Shown here: one piece after another, positions 23,700 to 36,395 of the stretch
Position numbering within the stretch: position 1 is the first letter of the stretch
Layout of the letters: every line of letters starts with the position of its first letter
Assembly: GCF_016086655.4 (NCBI RefSeq)
Contig: NC_052134.2
Location: forward strand, 36,455,971-36,519,970
Source of the DNA: Lepeophtheirus salmonis
Lineage: Eukaryota > Arthropoda > Copepoda > Siphonostomatoida > Caligidae
Direction of reading: 5' to 3'
Length of the DNA stretch: 64,000 nt
Notes under the pieces: generated by a model
What the model was told of the DNA's origin: nothing
Databases searched by the model: none
Seen by the model: only the letters and a program-made list of their open reading frames with translations
Position numbers and translations under genes: made by a program

Positions 23700-26600
23700 T
23701 TAGTTTGACTTGCTACCACTTCAAGAACGATCCATGATGGCGGAACTATCCTTCAAGTGCTTGCAAACGTATTAGATGATGTAACAGTTGCCCCAAAGTT
23801 GTTTGACTATTTCATTGGTGTCATGAGCAACACAGATGAAAGTTGTAATCTTTACTTTTTTATATCTTTGTTCAGAAGTGATATATATTTATGTTCAATA
23901 TTCAAAGATGCCCCAATTTTATAATTTAAACTTTCTACATCTCTTAAATAAACAGTTTGAGAGGGGGTGCAAGATTTATTCACTATCCAGTCAGGTACAT
24001 AAAATATTTATAGATAAGTTCATATTTATATTTTATAAACCTTTTCTTGATTGATGTTTGCTTTTTTCTTTCTGTTTTAAATACCTCTGTATTTTTGAGA
24101 TAAAAAGTGTGGGTTGAGTAAGTAAATACTCAAGTATGTCTCGTTGTTGGAAATAATATATATTTACACCAGTACATACACTCCAACCATACATTTTTAT
24201 ATTAGACTACATGACTGACAAATGTATCAATTTAAATCCTATCCATGCATATTTGAAAGCACAAAAATTAGAAATAAATATAGCTGTCTCAAAATTAATG
24301 CAAGATTTTCATATCTTACCTTAAATAATCTTATGTTTTTTTTTTAAAATTAAGTAGAGTCTATAGACAAGGTTTGCAGGAGGTCAGAAGGAAAGGCCCT
24401 TATACCCTCAATATTTATTATGTATACATATATTTATATACTACATAAAGAGTATTCAGTAAACATTATGTGGCTCCCCTAGTAGACATTTTAATCTCTG
24501 CTTATGTTGGAGTAGAGTAGATAAATTAGACATTGAGAAGGTTTAGTAGTCAGTCTAACGTTGAGGCTAGGTCTGACATAGATTATTTCCTTTACTCCAT
24601 GATTTTTATTTACCGATTTGGACTGATATTTCGGCCAAAACTACAATCTTAGACCGTGTATCGAAATTTAGTTATTTTCAAATCGTGGTCCGATTTTTTC
24701 GATCTTACAGAAGGGAGAAACCTTTTTTTGGTCTCACTCTATGGATCAATTTTTCATTATCCTAGTTGTACGACAAACTATACATTTTATATGGTACGAT
24801 TGTGCTGATGTTTTTAATATACAAATACACATTACGTCATAATATTTCATCTCTAAAATTAGTCAACACTAAATTTTTCTATGAAGTCGGTTCAGACTTA
24901 ATTTTTTTAATGAACTGAATTATTTTGGCCCAACAAAAGTTATAACGATCTCTGACTGGTTAACATTTTGTGACCGAAATTCAATCACACACAAATATCA
25001 ATTTCAATATTTGAAAACAATGTGAATAATTATTTTTAAATACAAAGTTAATGAGCTACGATACAACAAGGCAAACTCTTGAAAGTGTTTATTTGATATC
25101 TATTCATTTATCAAATTATACAAATACAAAGATATGTAAATGGAAAAACAATGACCATTAAATAGTCACAGTTTCTACAAATATGAAGATTATAATTTGA
25201 AATATAAATGATTGTTGTTGAGGATAAGAAAATTTGTAAAATACTGAAGCAACATTTTAAGACCTTAATTCGTTATGTCTTATATTATCATATAGTATTA
25301 TTTGATGATGTTGAATAATAAAAATCAAACCAACATGAAACTTATAAATATCCAAATAATTTCACAACTTAAATCAACTATAAAACAATATCGATTTGGA
25401 TTGAGTTGAAAACAACTGGCACATTAAAATCACAAAATAAATCCACTCTATTTATTGGGCAATTTTATTATTTTAGATTTATGTACAGTATAAGATTGAA
25501 ACCATAAACGCGCGAGATATTCAACAATACTAGAGTAATTCTTTTCCTATTTACGATTAGACATTCTTTAATAATTTATTGAAAAAGCTACAATTAAAAT
25601 TTAGAAAATCGAAAAAAAGTCATCAAAAAGTCTCTTTTCTAAGAAAATGTCATCATGGAAATGTTTTCTAAAAATTATCGTGGGGCAAAATTGAAATTGC
25701 CCTTCCAAGGAATTATTATCTATTACACTTATGTTGGTCAATGTATCATTGGCACTGATATTTATCTAATATTTTTCACGTTTTTTTAAGGTTGAATTAT
25801 TCTGTTATAAAATGGAGGTTATGTGGTTTACTTAAGCGGTATGCTTTGTGCCTTGCACTTCTTTCAATCTAAATAATACATATAAAAAATACATCTACAC
25901 ACATAAATACAAAAGTCACAACACATTTTATTTAGACCTTCAATTCTTAAATAATTTTAATGTTTCAATTATGTGAATCAAAATAGTGTTTTCTTTAAAT
26001 GTCTTAATTTATATTTAGTCATTTTTTTTTTGTTTCCAAATTCATCAAGGATAACAAAGTACAAAGAATTTTAGAGAAATATATGTTTTTCTTTCCCTCC
26101 ATTGCAAACTATCTTACAAAATTATATATTTCCCAATAAATTATACAATATTCCTATAAAAAATTATGTATGTGGTATAAAAAAAGATAATTTGTATTGT
26201 AAGTAAGTTGTACAAGTTGCTTATAATATAATTTGTAACTTAAATTTGAGATGAATAACTTTTGAGGGTGATGATAATGCAGAAATGGAATAATCCTTAG
26301 ATGATCGATAAATTTAAAATGTTTTTTTTTAGTTTTAAATACAAATTTGTCATTGATATAAATTCTGTAGCACATTAAATAAACCAAGTATTCACATCAG
26401 ATCCGTTGCCACGGGTGTGTTGGTGGGAGGGGGAGGAACACAATTCATGGATATTTTAGTCACAAAACTTTGATGTTAAAAATGTTTCAGTTATTCACAA
26501 ATATTTATTTTCTGAATTTAAAAAATCAGTCTTCCCTTACAAAAAAAGTTACTTAAAGAAATATATTTATTTTATGTTATCGAAAAACTTTTTAAAAATC

Positions 26601-27355
26601 TAAAAAAAATAGGACTGTTTTTGGTAAAGCAATGAGAAAAATAGAACTATACCTCATTACCCTATGGAACCTTCCCAATTGCCAGTATCGTTTGTCGTTG
26701 AGTCTTAAAGTAATTTTTTAATGGAGTATTGGGTAAACGGAATATATTTTGATAGTTTATTATATATTAATGAACTAATATATATATTGTTGATTTATTA
26801 TTTTAAATATTCCTAGATATAAATTTTACTGTTTTTATTTTTTTTTATGAAAGTTTGAAAATTTAAGAATATTTTTTATTTCTGAAGAGGGTCCAATTGA
26901 GACAAAATTGATTAAACGTTACTGATCCTCTAAACATCTATGTTTGATTATGTTGGTTGAGTCAAGTCCGTCTTCTTTTTTAAAGTTTTAGAACTATGAA
27001 ATCATACTCCACAAAATCCACGAAAGGTAATGCAGAAAATAAGAAAATGTCCATAGAGCAATAAAGGAATGTTCTACCTTGCCCCTTGCTCAACCCAAAA
27101 TCGACCTCTTTTATACAGTTCAATGACATGTACATGTATAATAAACAAGTGATCAAAATGAAATGATAGCATGAAGAAATAGTTGGTAATTAAAATGATT
27201 ATAAGGTGTTTTGAGATGTAAAAATATAATCTACTCATCCATTTTCAACTTTTATAAAATAGAAAATTGTATACAACATGTACATAAAAAACATTATAAT
27301 TTCCTATTTTTAGTTAAGTTGATGAATAAAAAAATATATTTCATGAATTTTACAA
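23700..27355. other. Long AT-rich non-coding stretch
   Basis: No gene could be supported. A G-rich patch (tgttggtgggagggggagg) stands out at 26418-26437. ORFs at 23836-24054 and 26154-26387 are AT-driven. Confidence 0.45.
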
Positions 27356-27360
27356 TCCCA

Positions 27361-27660
27361 TGTAGAGATGGGCACTTGGACTCAACTTGATCTCAAAATC
27401 AAAGATATTTGACTTGGACTCGATAGCTAAGACTCAAAATTTGGCTTCAATTCCAAAGCTCTTTTATACATAACTAAAAAAATCTTAACACTATGGACTT
27501 GATATTATAATTGTGGACCTGATATAATCACAAGAGAAATTCGAAAACTTTAACTGAACTCGCTAAACATATTCAAATGCTCATACTAGACACGATAAAA
27601 TATTCAAGGACTTCAACTGGTGAGCAAAGACTTTTGACTTGATTTGGACTTGCAGTATAA
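27361..27660. repeat. Degenerate GACTTGGACTC-type repeat region
   Basis: Variants of a short word occur several times (ggcacttggactcaact, gacttggactcgat, gacttgatttggacttgc). Related words on both strands occur at 36170-36390. It probably derives from a dispersed repeat whose full form is not visible here. Confidence 0.4.
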
Positions 27661-27664
27661 AAAA

Positions 27665-30370
27665 CTTTTCGTCTTCTGAGTACATTTATAGTTTTTAAAT
27701 TAAAACGTTATGAAATCTGTCAAAAATACGCATGATAAAAAAATATATGAATATAACATTGACGAATGCTCAATTAAGCATAAAAGAGACTGTACTATTT
27801 AAATATTAAATATGCAGTTTTAATTCATAGTATATAAAGGTAGATCTACTTAATACGATTAACTTAAATGATTTTTGACTCTAAATCAAACTTGAAAAAT
27901 AAATAAAATTGACTCATGACAAGGATCATAATCATGGCTGCATACATTGAAAAAAATACCTATGCACAAGGTAAATAATAATCAAATTTCATATAATATG
28001 TATTTGTACCTTTATGTATAGAGGAGGAATGTGCAACTCAAGGACGAAGGATGAATATTTTTTTTATTGTCAATTCTATACCACTTTTAATTAAATTAAC
28101 TAATACAACATATTTTTTTGCTATTTTACTATGATTTTTTATGTGTATGAATACATAACATGGCGTTACTTTACTTTCGTTGTTACTTTTATTGTATCTC
28201 GCAACCTTTCTTTTTAAAAAATGCGGAAAAAGATCAAAAATCAGTTGGTAGTTAGAAAATGATTTCCAACTATTGAATTGTTATTTAATAATTGTTCTCA
28301 GCTCAACAAGAGTTGATTCTAATTTAACCAATTGAAGTCCAGAACACTGATTCGAGGAAAAAAAGAAGACTCATTGACATTTGTCAACAAAATACAGTGT
28401 ACATTTGGTGTTAATGATGGAAAACTGTTCTGTTTTTTTTTCCTCTGTAAACATTTCCAAACATCAATTATTGAACAATAATTCAATTGGCTAACTATTT
28501 AATGGTTTTGGGTCTTTTTTCCACTTCTTTTTTGGTGAAAGGTTGCCAGATATAATAATATAGACAACTAAATGATAACCTTAAACTATTCGAATATGAT
28601 GAATTATTATTTGGTTTATATAATTTGTCAAGGAGCCCTTCATATTGTAATGAAAATAAGCTCAATAAAGTTACACATAGACCAAATGGTTTTTAACATC
28701 TAAGAGAATAAGTATTAGTTTTCAAGGTTAAGGAATAATTGCCTACTTTTGAGAATTATCCTCCTATCAACGATGATTACGAACAAAATAAAAGTATAAT
28801 GGGAAGGATCTCGAACGTTTATGACCTCAACCTTAATTTGTACATAGATCTTAAATAATAACCATCGGGAATTAATTGTTTATTCAAATTATAGACTCTC
28901 TCAAGTTCTATGTTAATAGGAATATTATTAATAGGACTGTTATTACATTGTATGAATTTATTTAAAAAGCAAAAACAGACTATGATTATTTTAGGTCTAT
29001 TAAACCACAAACTGATTAATTGGGCAATTCTCCTTTCAATTAAATTTTGATATCAGTGTAAAAATAAAAATGAACAAACAGAGTCATTTCAGCAACTGTA
29101 TAATATTCCTAAGCCCCTTGCAAATATTGTGAGAAATTACTACATAAAACTCTAAATTTAAATGAGGGATTTTTATTTTATTCATGTTTGATAATAAATA
29201 TAACAGTAGAGAGTGATGTAACAGACTCGCACTTTAAACAAATTTAATTATTAGGTGCGTAGATATAAAGTAAGGGTAAAGTTAGTTTTAAAAAAGGCAG
29301 CACTGTGCACATTTATATTTTTACTAGTAATGTCATTATCAAAAACTTTGAATGAATTATGGCAAAAAGGTTTATTCATTTTTTATTCAAAATAAAATAT
29401 ATTTAATAATCGATAACCTTGGCCAATTATCGATTAATCTAAAATTTGACTGATTTTATCGCCAAGGCTGATATATAAGTGAAACCCCAATCATTACAAA
29501 GATACGTACATTAATCTTGACTTTGAGTCTCTAATTTGAAGAAAATTTCAAACAAATAATGAAAAAATGAAGTTATTATACGGTTAAACACATCTATTAA
29601 AATATTCTATATATAGTTATACTTTTGAGATGAGGATCTCAAAGACCAAAACATATTTTTCTTTAAAGAAACATTATATTTATAATTTATAAGCCTTTGA
29701 GATAAAGTTTATAATATTTCATTTTAAAAGTCGTAGTGACCCTTATTCTAGTTTATATAGTAGCACATATATAAACACACAAAAAATACAAACAAGTCTT
29801 TTGATCTTTTTAAGTTATGTTTGTGATTATTTGATGTCGAAAATATTGTGTTTTTTATTTTCTTTTTGCTGTTCTTATTTGACAAAAATTCATTAAATAA
29901 AAGTATTTTCTCTCTAGAAAAGTGCCTCTTTCTCTACCAAAAAAACAGAAAGCACTCATATATGCATAGCGCACGGAGTAGGGGATACCTTATAACACTT
30001 ATTTGGTGATAGTATTACTCAAAACATCAAACTCTAGTAAACTATTTTCAAATATATTTTACCAATCAACTTAGTTATTCTACAAGTTTAATTTGAATAC
30101 GGATTTCAAATTTTTCAACTGTGACTTTAGTCGGAGAGGATTGCAAAAGTTTAAAAAATCAAGTTGGAGTATAAAATTAAGAAAATTAAACTCAATAATA
30201 TTTCTTGAGGGATAAAAAATTAAAACTTTTGGGTTGTTGAATTATTAACTCTTAATGTATTATAAAAAATGAATGTAACGAAGATATATTTTTTTCAGAG
30301 AAGCTCACTCTAACTCATCTCCTGAGGAGTCTCTCATGGCTAATAAAAAAGCTTGCTGTAAAGGATGAAT
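27665..30370. other. AT-rich non-coding stretch
   Basis: A weak inverted pair (CCTTGGCCAATTATCG near 29418 and TTATCGCCAAGGCTG near 29457-29471) is the only structure noted. No gene was recognised. Confidence 0.4.
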
Positions 30371-30376
30371 ACATAG

Positions 30377-30906
30377 TAGGTTAAGTAAAAAGTTCAAAGC
30401 GTTTTTGCCTTCATCTCTTTTTTGAGCTTTATCTCCGAATTAATACATTGAATAAAAATGCTTAAACTATACTGAAGGTTAAGCGCACACATAAACAAAG
30501 TTCATTTGCAGTTTTCTATTTGGTGAAGCCAGTTATGTATTACAGCGTTCCAAAATGGAAGTAAAAAAAGAGAAAATTTGATATATTTTTCGGTATCACT
30601 ACGACCAAGGTGAAAAGGTGGAGCAGGATACCAAAAAAATTAGCTGTTTATGGACCAAATACATTATCGAATGAAACAGCAAAGCGGTGGTTCCAACAAT
30701 TCCGTTCTGGTAATATAAACGTCGGTATTGTCGATAAAATAATAGAAATTGTCGAGTTGGACAGGCATGGGTATACTTATTCAATCGCCCAGGAACCGGA
30801 AAAAGCCAGAATACTGTTTCGAACCATCTAAATAGAACAATTCTAATTATGTTAATTTTATTGTCAAAATAAAGCCAAAAAACGCTCAGAACTTTTTATT
30901 TCACTA
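30377..30906 (+). mobile_element. Mariner (DD34D) deletion derivative with both TIRs
   Basis: The left TIR at 30379-30412 (AGGTTAAGTAAAAAGTTCAA then AGCGTTTTTGCC) is mirrored by the right end at about 30871-30904. Its reverse complement reads GTGAAATAAAAAGTTCTGAG then CGTTTTTTGGC. TA dinucleotides at 30377-30378 and 30905-30906 fit the mariner target. The element is only about 530 bp because everything downstream of the DNA-binding domain is deleted. The same-clade element at 21459-22218 has different TIRs, so the two are distinct families. Confidence 0.85.
30555..30840 (+). pseudogene. Mariner transposase N-terminal (DNA-binding) fragment
   Basis: The ATG at 30555 starts MEVKKEKI, followed by a TGA stop and YIFRYHYDQGEKVEQDTKKI, the characteristic mariner N-terminus. 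After a frameshift LAVYGPNTLSNETAKRWFQQ and FRSGNINV complete the first HTH and the RWF..FRSG motif. VDKIIEIVELDRH and YSIAQE form the second HTH. A last frameshift leads to GKSQNTVSNHLNR, the end of the second HTH (compare KTVLNHL). The sequence then passes straight to the 3' TIR region, so no catalytic residue remains. The 73-codon ORF at 30610-30831 is part of this. The opposite-strand ORF at 30599-30784 is a shadow. Confidence 0.88.
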
Positions 30907-31190
30907 TTATATTAAAGTATATCAAATTCGAAGAAAATTGGAGCATTTGTTGAAACTGACGCCTTTTGATTTTTGATAAGTTACATGATGTTGAGAGATA
31001 GTGAAACTAAATAATTCAAATGATATAATTATCAGGAAAAGAAATGAAAAACTGACAGCTTATTAAAAAATATTATTCATTCAAAAATTAGATTGAAAAA
31101 TGGGAAAAAAAGGGACAAAAATGTTTAAAATGTGTATTCCAATCATTTGGATTATTATAGAGCCTGTTGCAACTCTTCCCGTCTCCCCTA

Positions 31191-31547
31191 CTAATAAAAA
31201 CCTAAAGGCGGAATCAAGAGAAGGAGAAGAAAACTTAAGGTAAGAAATCAACAGGTTGCTATTTCCAATTGATATCCCTTACAAAACATACCTTTTTTCG
31301 CACTTTTCGGTGTACCAAAAATGGACTCTGCTGCAGCAAGGGATACGGAATCTTCTGGCTTAATGTCATCATCATAATCTTCTATAAAATCTGTGACCCC
31401 TTCTAAATCATCTCTTCCTAAAATACCATTATCATTACTGCTATTGTTTTCTTCATGGAGAATGTTTAAGGCTGTGAGCTTGGGTATGGGGTCCTTATCA
31501 TCCGAATTGAAATATTGACTTGAGTTCCGGCGTCCAAAAAATCGCAT
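31191..31547 (-). CDS. Putative two-exon gene for a small acidic protein (unknown function)
   Basis: This is the only convincing host coding region. Exon 1 (31547-31292) encodes 85 residues starting MRFFGRRNSS, then PIPKLTALNILHEENNSSND. A very acidic middle follows (DDLEGVTDFIEDYDDD) and then SVSLAAAESIFGTPKSAKK. It ends AAAAAAG|GTATGT, a near-perfect donor. A 90-bp intron (31291-31202) ends in a pyrimidine-rich tract and CCTTTAG|G. Joining gives a last codon set G-F-Y and a TAG stop at 31193-31191, so about 88 residues. Without splicing the frame would end at 31248 after 99 residues. Codon use and amino-acid composition are balanced, unlike the AT-driven ORFs around it. I see no signal peptide, membrane segment or known domain. 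Upstream, 31625-31635 could be a TATA box or the acceptor of a 5' UTR intron. I do not recognise the family. Confidence 0.68.
31201..31230 (-). promoter_or_regulatory. Splice acceptor of the putative gene
   Basis: On the minus strand a pyrimidine-rich run (ttttcttctccttctcttg) is followed by CCGCCTTTAG|G. This is a textbook acceptor 90 bp from the donor. Confidence 0.65.
31286..31295 (-). promoter_or_regulatory. Splice donor of the putative gene
   Basis: On the minus strand the sequence reads AAAG|GTATGT, matching the consensus donor (A/C)AG|GTRAGT closely. It splits codon 86 after its first base. Confidence 0.7.
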
Positions 31548-31621
31548 TGTTTGTATATTTTGTTACTTTGTTCTTATGGTTTTATGTGGTTTGGACTCTT
31601 GCAACAATATGGGCGTTCAAA

Positions 31622-31645
31622 CCTATAAATATATAAAGAAAAGTA
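31622..31645 (-). promoter_or_regulatory. TATA-like element or 5' UTR acceptor upstream of the gene
   Basis: The minus strand reads CTTTTCTTTATATATTTATAG then GTTTGAACGCCC, about 75 bp before the ATG. It can be read as a TATATTTATA box or as a pyrimidine-rich acceptor ending TATAG. The sequence alone does not decide. Confidence 0.35.
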
Positions 31646-31649
31646 CATA

Positions 31650-34600
31650 TTAAAATTCAATTAATAATTGTTGAAAATAAATTAGGTTTTTTTTTGACGA
31701 AATTAAACAAATAATTTTATAACTGTTTCGAAATGTTTTTAAGACATTTATCAATGATATTTTATTTTCTTCTTAATAATATAGACGAAACCGTAAAAGT
31801 TAATATAAAAAAATAATGGTATATCAACAAAAGTTGTTGTTTTTTTGCATTGATGACGTCACTATATTTGTTTAACCAAGAAGATCAAGTTTACTTTAAT
31901 TTTGCAAAATGCTAAACATAGATAAATAATTATACATATACGTTTTGGTACATGATTATGCTCATAAAATACATGGATAAATATTTCTACTCAGAATGAA
32001 AACTAGATTATGTTCAGTAATAGTGATTAAACATTCCCAAATTCAAAGGGACCAGGAATAATTTTGTGGTTACTTTTAGGTTATTTGATGGTGGTTTTTA
32101 AATCCAGTCATTTTCTTTTTGAAGGGGAGCAGCAAAATTGATTTTTGAAAAATCTTTATGTAAATTACTAATATAATTAACTCTTTTTCACCTTGTAGCT
32201 ATTACCACAATATGTTTTCGTTGTTTTGTGGATGTGTGAGATAGATTTTAAATTTCAAAAATCTTGATGTAAAGTTATTGTGTATTTTTATAAGTAAAGT
32301 TACAATTAGTGTTTGTCTCTATGATTGTTATCTAAGTCAAGAAGTTTGGACCATGTGTCTAGTTGATTTAATTATACGTATCTACATCAGATATAAAGCA
32401 ATAGATATAGATCATATTCTCCCAAAATTATGACAGTATGAGCCAGCACGCCCCACTCGTCGTTATCCATTATGATTAATAAAAAATTGAATCTTCTAAT
32501 TACTGATAATGACTAGATAATTAATAAAGAGTTATAAAAAAGGGCAAACGTGATTAAAATACATTAAAATTGAATAATTAAGGTTTAGTTAATATATTCT
32601 GATATTTTGATTAACAAAATTTTTACTTCAGTTCATCCCTAAATATCATCATTTTAGTCTGTACGTATTATTTTCTTTGTCATTACAACAGAACATCTGT
32701 TGTTTCTTATTCATTTCATAGCTAATTCTCGTCTGCTTATATTTTTTGGTCCATAATCTACTTGCCTTTCTATCATTTCTCATTATAATATGTATAGATG
32801 AGTTTTAAAATCTATGAGACGTGCATAAAATTTTAAAATATATTTAGCAGAGACAATATATTTCTAAAAAAACTTGCATATTATAATATTTAAACCCCCA
32901 TAGTCATGCTCTTCAAAATTAAGAGGTTCTGTGATTTAAAACCTTCCTTATTTGTAAGAGTGTAATATATGTTGAATTAAGAGTCCAGTTTTGAAAAAAA
33001 AATATTTGATTTTGCTTATTTAGATAGCAACATCTTTGGAATTAATAAACTGATTGATCTGAAATTTTCATAATTTTCATACCTATATGGTATCTACATT
33101 ATGCTAAAAATTGTTTAATTATAAAACATGTTGTTAACTCCTACAATTGTTTTGACGTAGAATAACCCCAATATAAATTAGATTAACAATGTCAGTTTTG
33201 CGAGGGAAGAAACAATTGCATGATAAAGAAACGTCAATTCGTGTATATCAAAATCAACATCAGCCAAGGAAATCTTCTCAAAATTTGTTTTATAAAATTA
33301 ATCATCATTATTCTTAACTCTCATAGAAGACATATTTGGTGAGTAGATGTTTATATTTGGACATTTCAAATGAATTTAAAAAAAGTCGTAAATTAAATCA
33401 TGCACAACTATATGTAGCATTATTTTTTTGCAATGTGCTCCACCGGGTGAAAGAAAAGTTACTCTAAGATAAAGTACCGAAATAAATTACAGTTTATTTA
33501 TTACTTTGAAACTCAATAGTTATTATTTAAAACTTTAATCCCACAAAAAATAATTATGTATGTGTTATTGGATATGGCAGAAGTTTAATTATTAATTTTT
33601 GGGATCTATGGCATAAATAAATTTTGTCTATAACTTCATCCAACGAGTATACGTACATTGCTCGTACTGATGTGATTACAAATCATTCTATAGGTCGTTT
33701 TTCAATAATAGATCCCAATTGTCAACAAAAAATCAAATGATATGTTTTCACTTTATATGCACAAATGTCAATTATCAAGGTCAATATAGGTCGAGGTCAT
33801 TATTTCTTCAAAAAATGATAACATATGTATATAACTCAGATATTTTCATATAAATACATATTATAACTTGATTGGATCCTTAATTGGTTCTAGAACAAAA
33901 TCCCTGATGCACAAATTCCTCTGAGATATATGTATGGCTTATAAATGTTTAGTTGTATATTATAATTTTATTAATGTAATTAATATTTTGCAAAATTAAA
34001 TAATTTTTTTTGTTATTATTATAATAAATAGATACATTTGTAAAATGTTTTTAATTTCTTAAAAAATTCATACACAATTATTTTATTTCAATCCTTTCTT
34101 TTATTTTCATCAATATTCCTCTAATTTAAAAAAAAAATGAGCCTTAGAAAGTAAAAAAAAAAAAATGAAGAAAATAACTATTTCTTACCCTAACCTAAAT
34201 AACCTATTTATTTAATATTTAAGAATACAATTAATATTTGTTTAAAATCCTTTTATCTCTCAGTTCCTGGAAAAATTAACTACGTTTCCAGTATTTCCAT
34301 AAACTTTATTGGAGTTTTTTATAATAAAAACTATTAGCCCATTAGTGCTGAACTAACGACAAATACCTATTGATTTGAGGATTTATGGTTGTCTTAAATT
34401 ACCGTTCAAATACGCCTATGCAAATATATATTATCAATCATACATATTTTGAAAAAAAAATTGAGTTGAATGGAGGAGGAAGAAATATCATTGAAATTTG
34501 AATTGTTTTAACAATTTTGATAAATAAATTTATATTTACAGGCGGAGGACTCAAAAATTATAATACTTTTCGAGGTTGTCTAGCATTAGTTCTAAAAGTT

Positions 34601-34670
34601 TGACAATTTTAAACTTGAAGCATTCAAAAAAACTGTCAAAAAGCTACAATTTGATGTTTGTTTTGTTTTT
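31650..34670. other. AT-rich non-coding stretch upstream of the putative gene
   Basis: No further exon or repeat was recognised. TGACGTCAC at 31853-31861 matches a CRE-like octamer about 310 bp upstream of the gene start. With similar octamers elsewhere in non-genic DNA here, it carries little weight. Confidence 0.35.
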
Positions 34671-34679
34671 GTGTGATCA

Positions 34680-34806
34680 GAAATGTCCGAGAAACAAGAA
34701 AAGCAGCAGAGGGTGTGCGATCTCCTCTGCCCACAAGTTGATCTCCGACAAGAAGATCTTCACAGTGGACGCTGTTCTGAATAGTTCTGATCTTATAAAC
34801 AAAACA
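34680..34806 (+). pseudogene. Mariner/maT transposase fragment with first catalytic Asp block
   Basis: The plus-strand frame around 34678-34797 reads CPRNKKSSRG, then SAHKLISDKKIFTVDAVLNS. This is the first catalytic Asp block of maT-like transposases (FSDEK.FTVD.V.N). The Asp in ISDKK is preserved. Sequence on either side reverts to AT-rich DNA, and neither HTH nor C-terminal blocks are present nearby. It is the opposite kind of fragment from most relics here, which lost precisely this block. The 67-codon antisense ORF at 34636-34839 is a shadow. Confidence 0.72.
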
Positions 34807-34969
34807 TGCATTAAATATTAACTTAATAAAAATCAACAAAATAAAACAAAATTAATTACATCAATTCTCATAGCAACTTTTAGTCAACACAGACAAAAAT
34901 GAAAATAAAAACAAGTCACTAAATTATCAATATATAGTAGTAAGAGCAAAGTTGTATTTTGACGAAAAA

Positions 34970-35206
34970 CTAGCTTGTTTTTTTCAAGCTCTCTCTAAAA
35001 AGATTTAGTATCCTCTGTAATGTCAAAAAAATATCTACTTGAGTTTGATGTATAGTATCTAATAGTATCATAAGCATATTCCAAGCATCATCAATCGTCT
35101 TAGAAATTTTCATTTCGAACGCAATACTATTCGATAAAGGTTTTAAAAAACATGAAAATTTGTTAATTTCAATTTTTTCTTTTTTTTCCGAATAACTTAA
35201 CATCAC
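34970..35206 (-). other. Unassigned 78-codon ORF
   Basis: The minus-strand ORF starts MMLSYSEKKEKIEINKF. It has a balanced middle (ISKTIDDAWNMLMILLDTIH) and could form amphipathic helices. No family is recognised and no splice-site context was found. It may be fortuitous or a decayed exon or transposon piece. Confidence 0.2.
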
Positions 35207-35209
35207 TAA

Positions 35210-36160
35210 TTATAATCCCTTGTATCTTTCTTATTATTGTTTTTTCTCCATTTTTTAAAGGAGTTTGTCCTCAAACCCCTTTTAATTGGAGTAGATTAAA
35301 TAAATGTTGAGTTTGTGGCCTCTTATCCTTTCTTATCAGGGATTTAATTGGAATTTTGGGACAAATCACTTTAAAAGATTGATTTTTATGATGAATTATT
35401 TATGAAAATGCCTTAATACGATCATGATTCATAAAATAATTATTCTTTAGTTATTTTTATAGAACTATGTATGTGTTATTTATTCAACTCTTTTAAGTGG
35501 GGCCTAACCTTGAAAAAGTAAGAATAATACCCAATATATATTTATACCTATATGTACATTATAAAATAGTAAATAATCAAATGAAGTCTTATTCTATATA
35601 TATTTTTTAACGACTTTAGTTTCCCATTCAAGCGAGTTTACTTTGTGTTAACCCGCTATATTTTCTATAGAAGTTAATGTTCCATTAATCTATACTTTTT
35701 AAAGTTGTCAAACGTTCATTTATGTACAATGTATCCATTTAATCTAGGTTTAAATTTGTAATAAAGAAAATTAAATGATGACCTTGAAATGAACATAAGT
35801 TTGCAATTACTTATTGACAGTATTCTAAGTTTAGTTTAATGCCTTGTCACATAAGTGTAAGTTGCGTCCAGCCCGAGCAATGAACTTAATGACCAAAGAC
35901 TACATTTGGGGAAAGAGTCCTTATACTGCAAGTCTAAAAAGGAGTATCAAGGAGTCTTTGCAAACAGGTCAAATAAATTATAATATTTTATGTAGTCCAG
36001 TTTTCAGTCCCATAACTAGGTGTTTTTTTTTTGGGGGGAGAAGGAGATTTTTGACCAATCTTGGACCATTTTGCCAGTTTTTGAATATATATTTTTTTAG
36101 AAGGAACAAATAACTCTTCTTTTAGAACTGACAGACAAAGAAATCTATCTCTTAAAACAA
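35210..36160. other. AT-rich stretch with little structure
   Basis: A T-run followed by GGGGGGAG stands at 36024-36040. ORFs at 35844-36113 and 35988-36215 overlap antiparallel here, and neither looks coding. Confidence 0.35.
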
Positions 36161-36164
36161 AAAA

Positions 36165-36395
36165 AAAAATGAGTCCAAGTCCAGTCGCGAGTCTTAGCCA
36201 TCGAATCATAGTCAAGTCCCTAGGGTTTGATTGTGAGATTTAGTCGGGTCACGAGTATTGAAAATATGGATTTGAACCCAAGTCATATCGCAATTTCTCG
36301 AACTCAATTCATCACCATTGGTAGAGATGTGAAAATATAAAGCGTTTCTGCATACAGAGTTCAGACTCAAGTTCAAACTTGAGTCTATTGATACT
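36165..36395. repeat. GAGTC/GACTC-rich repeat with a perfect palindrome
   Basis: Short words gagtccaagtcc, gcgagtctt, tcaagtccc and gttcagactcaag recall the region at 27361-27660. Within it, 36363-36386 is a perfect palindrome: GACTCAAGTT (36364-36373), CA, AACTTGAGTC (36376-36385), extended by one further A/T pair. It is probably the remnant of one dispersed repeat. Confidence 0.6.

Noticed and set aside
29415..29471. Weak inverted repeat CCTTGGCCAATTATCG / TTATCGCCAAGGCTG
   Set aside because: Short and imperfect, and no TSD or second copy was seen.
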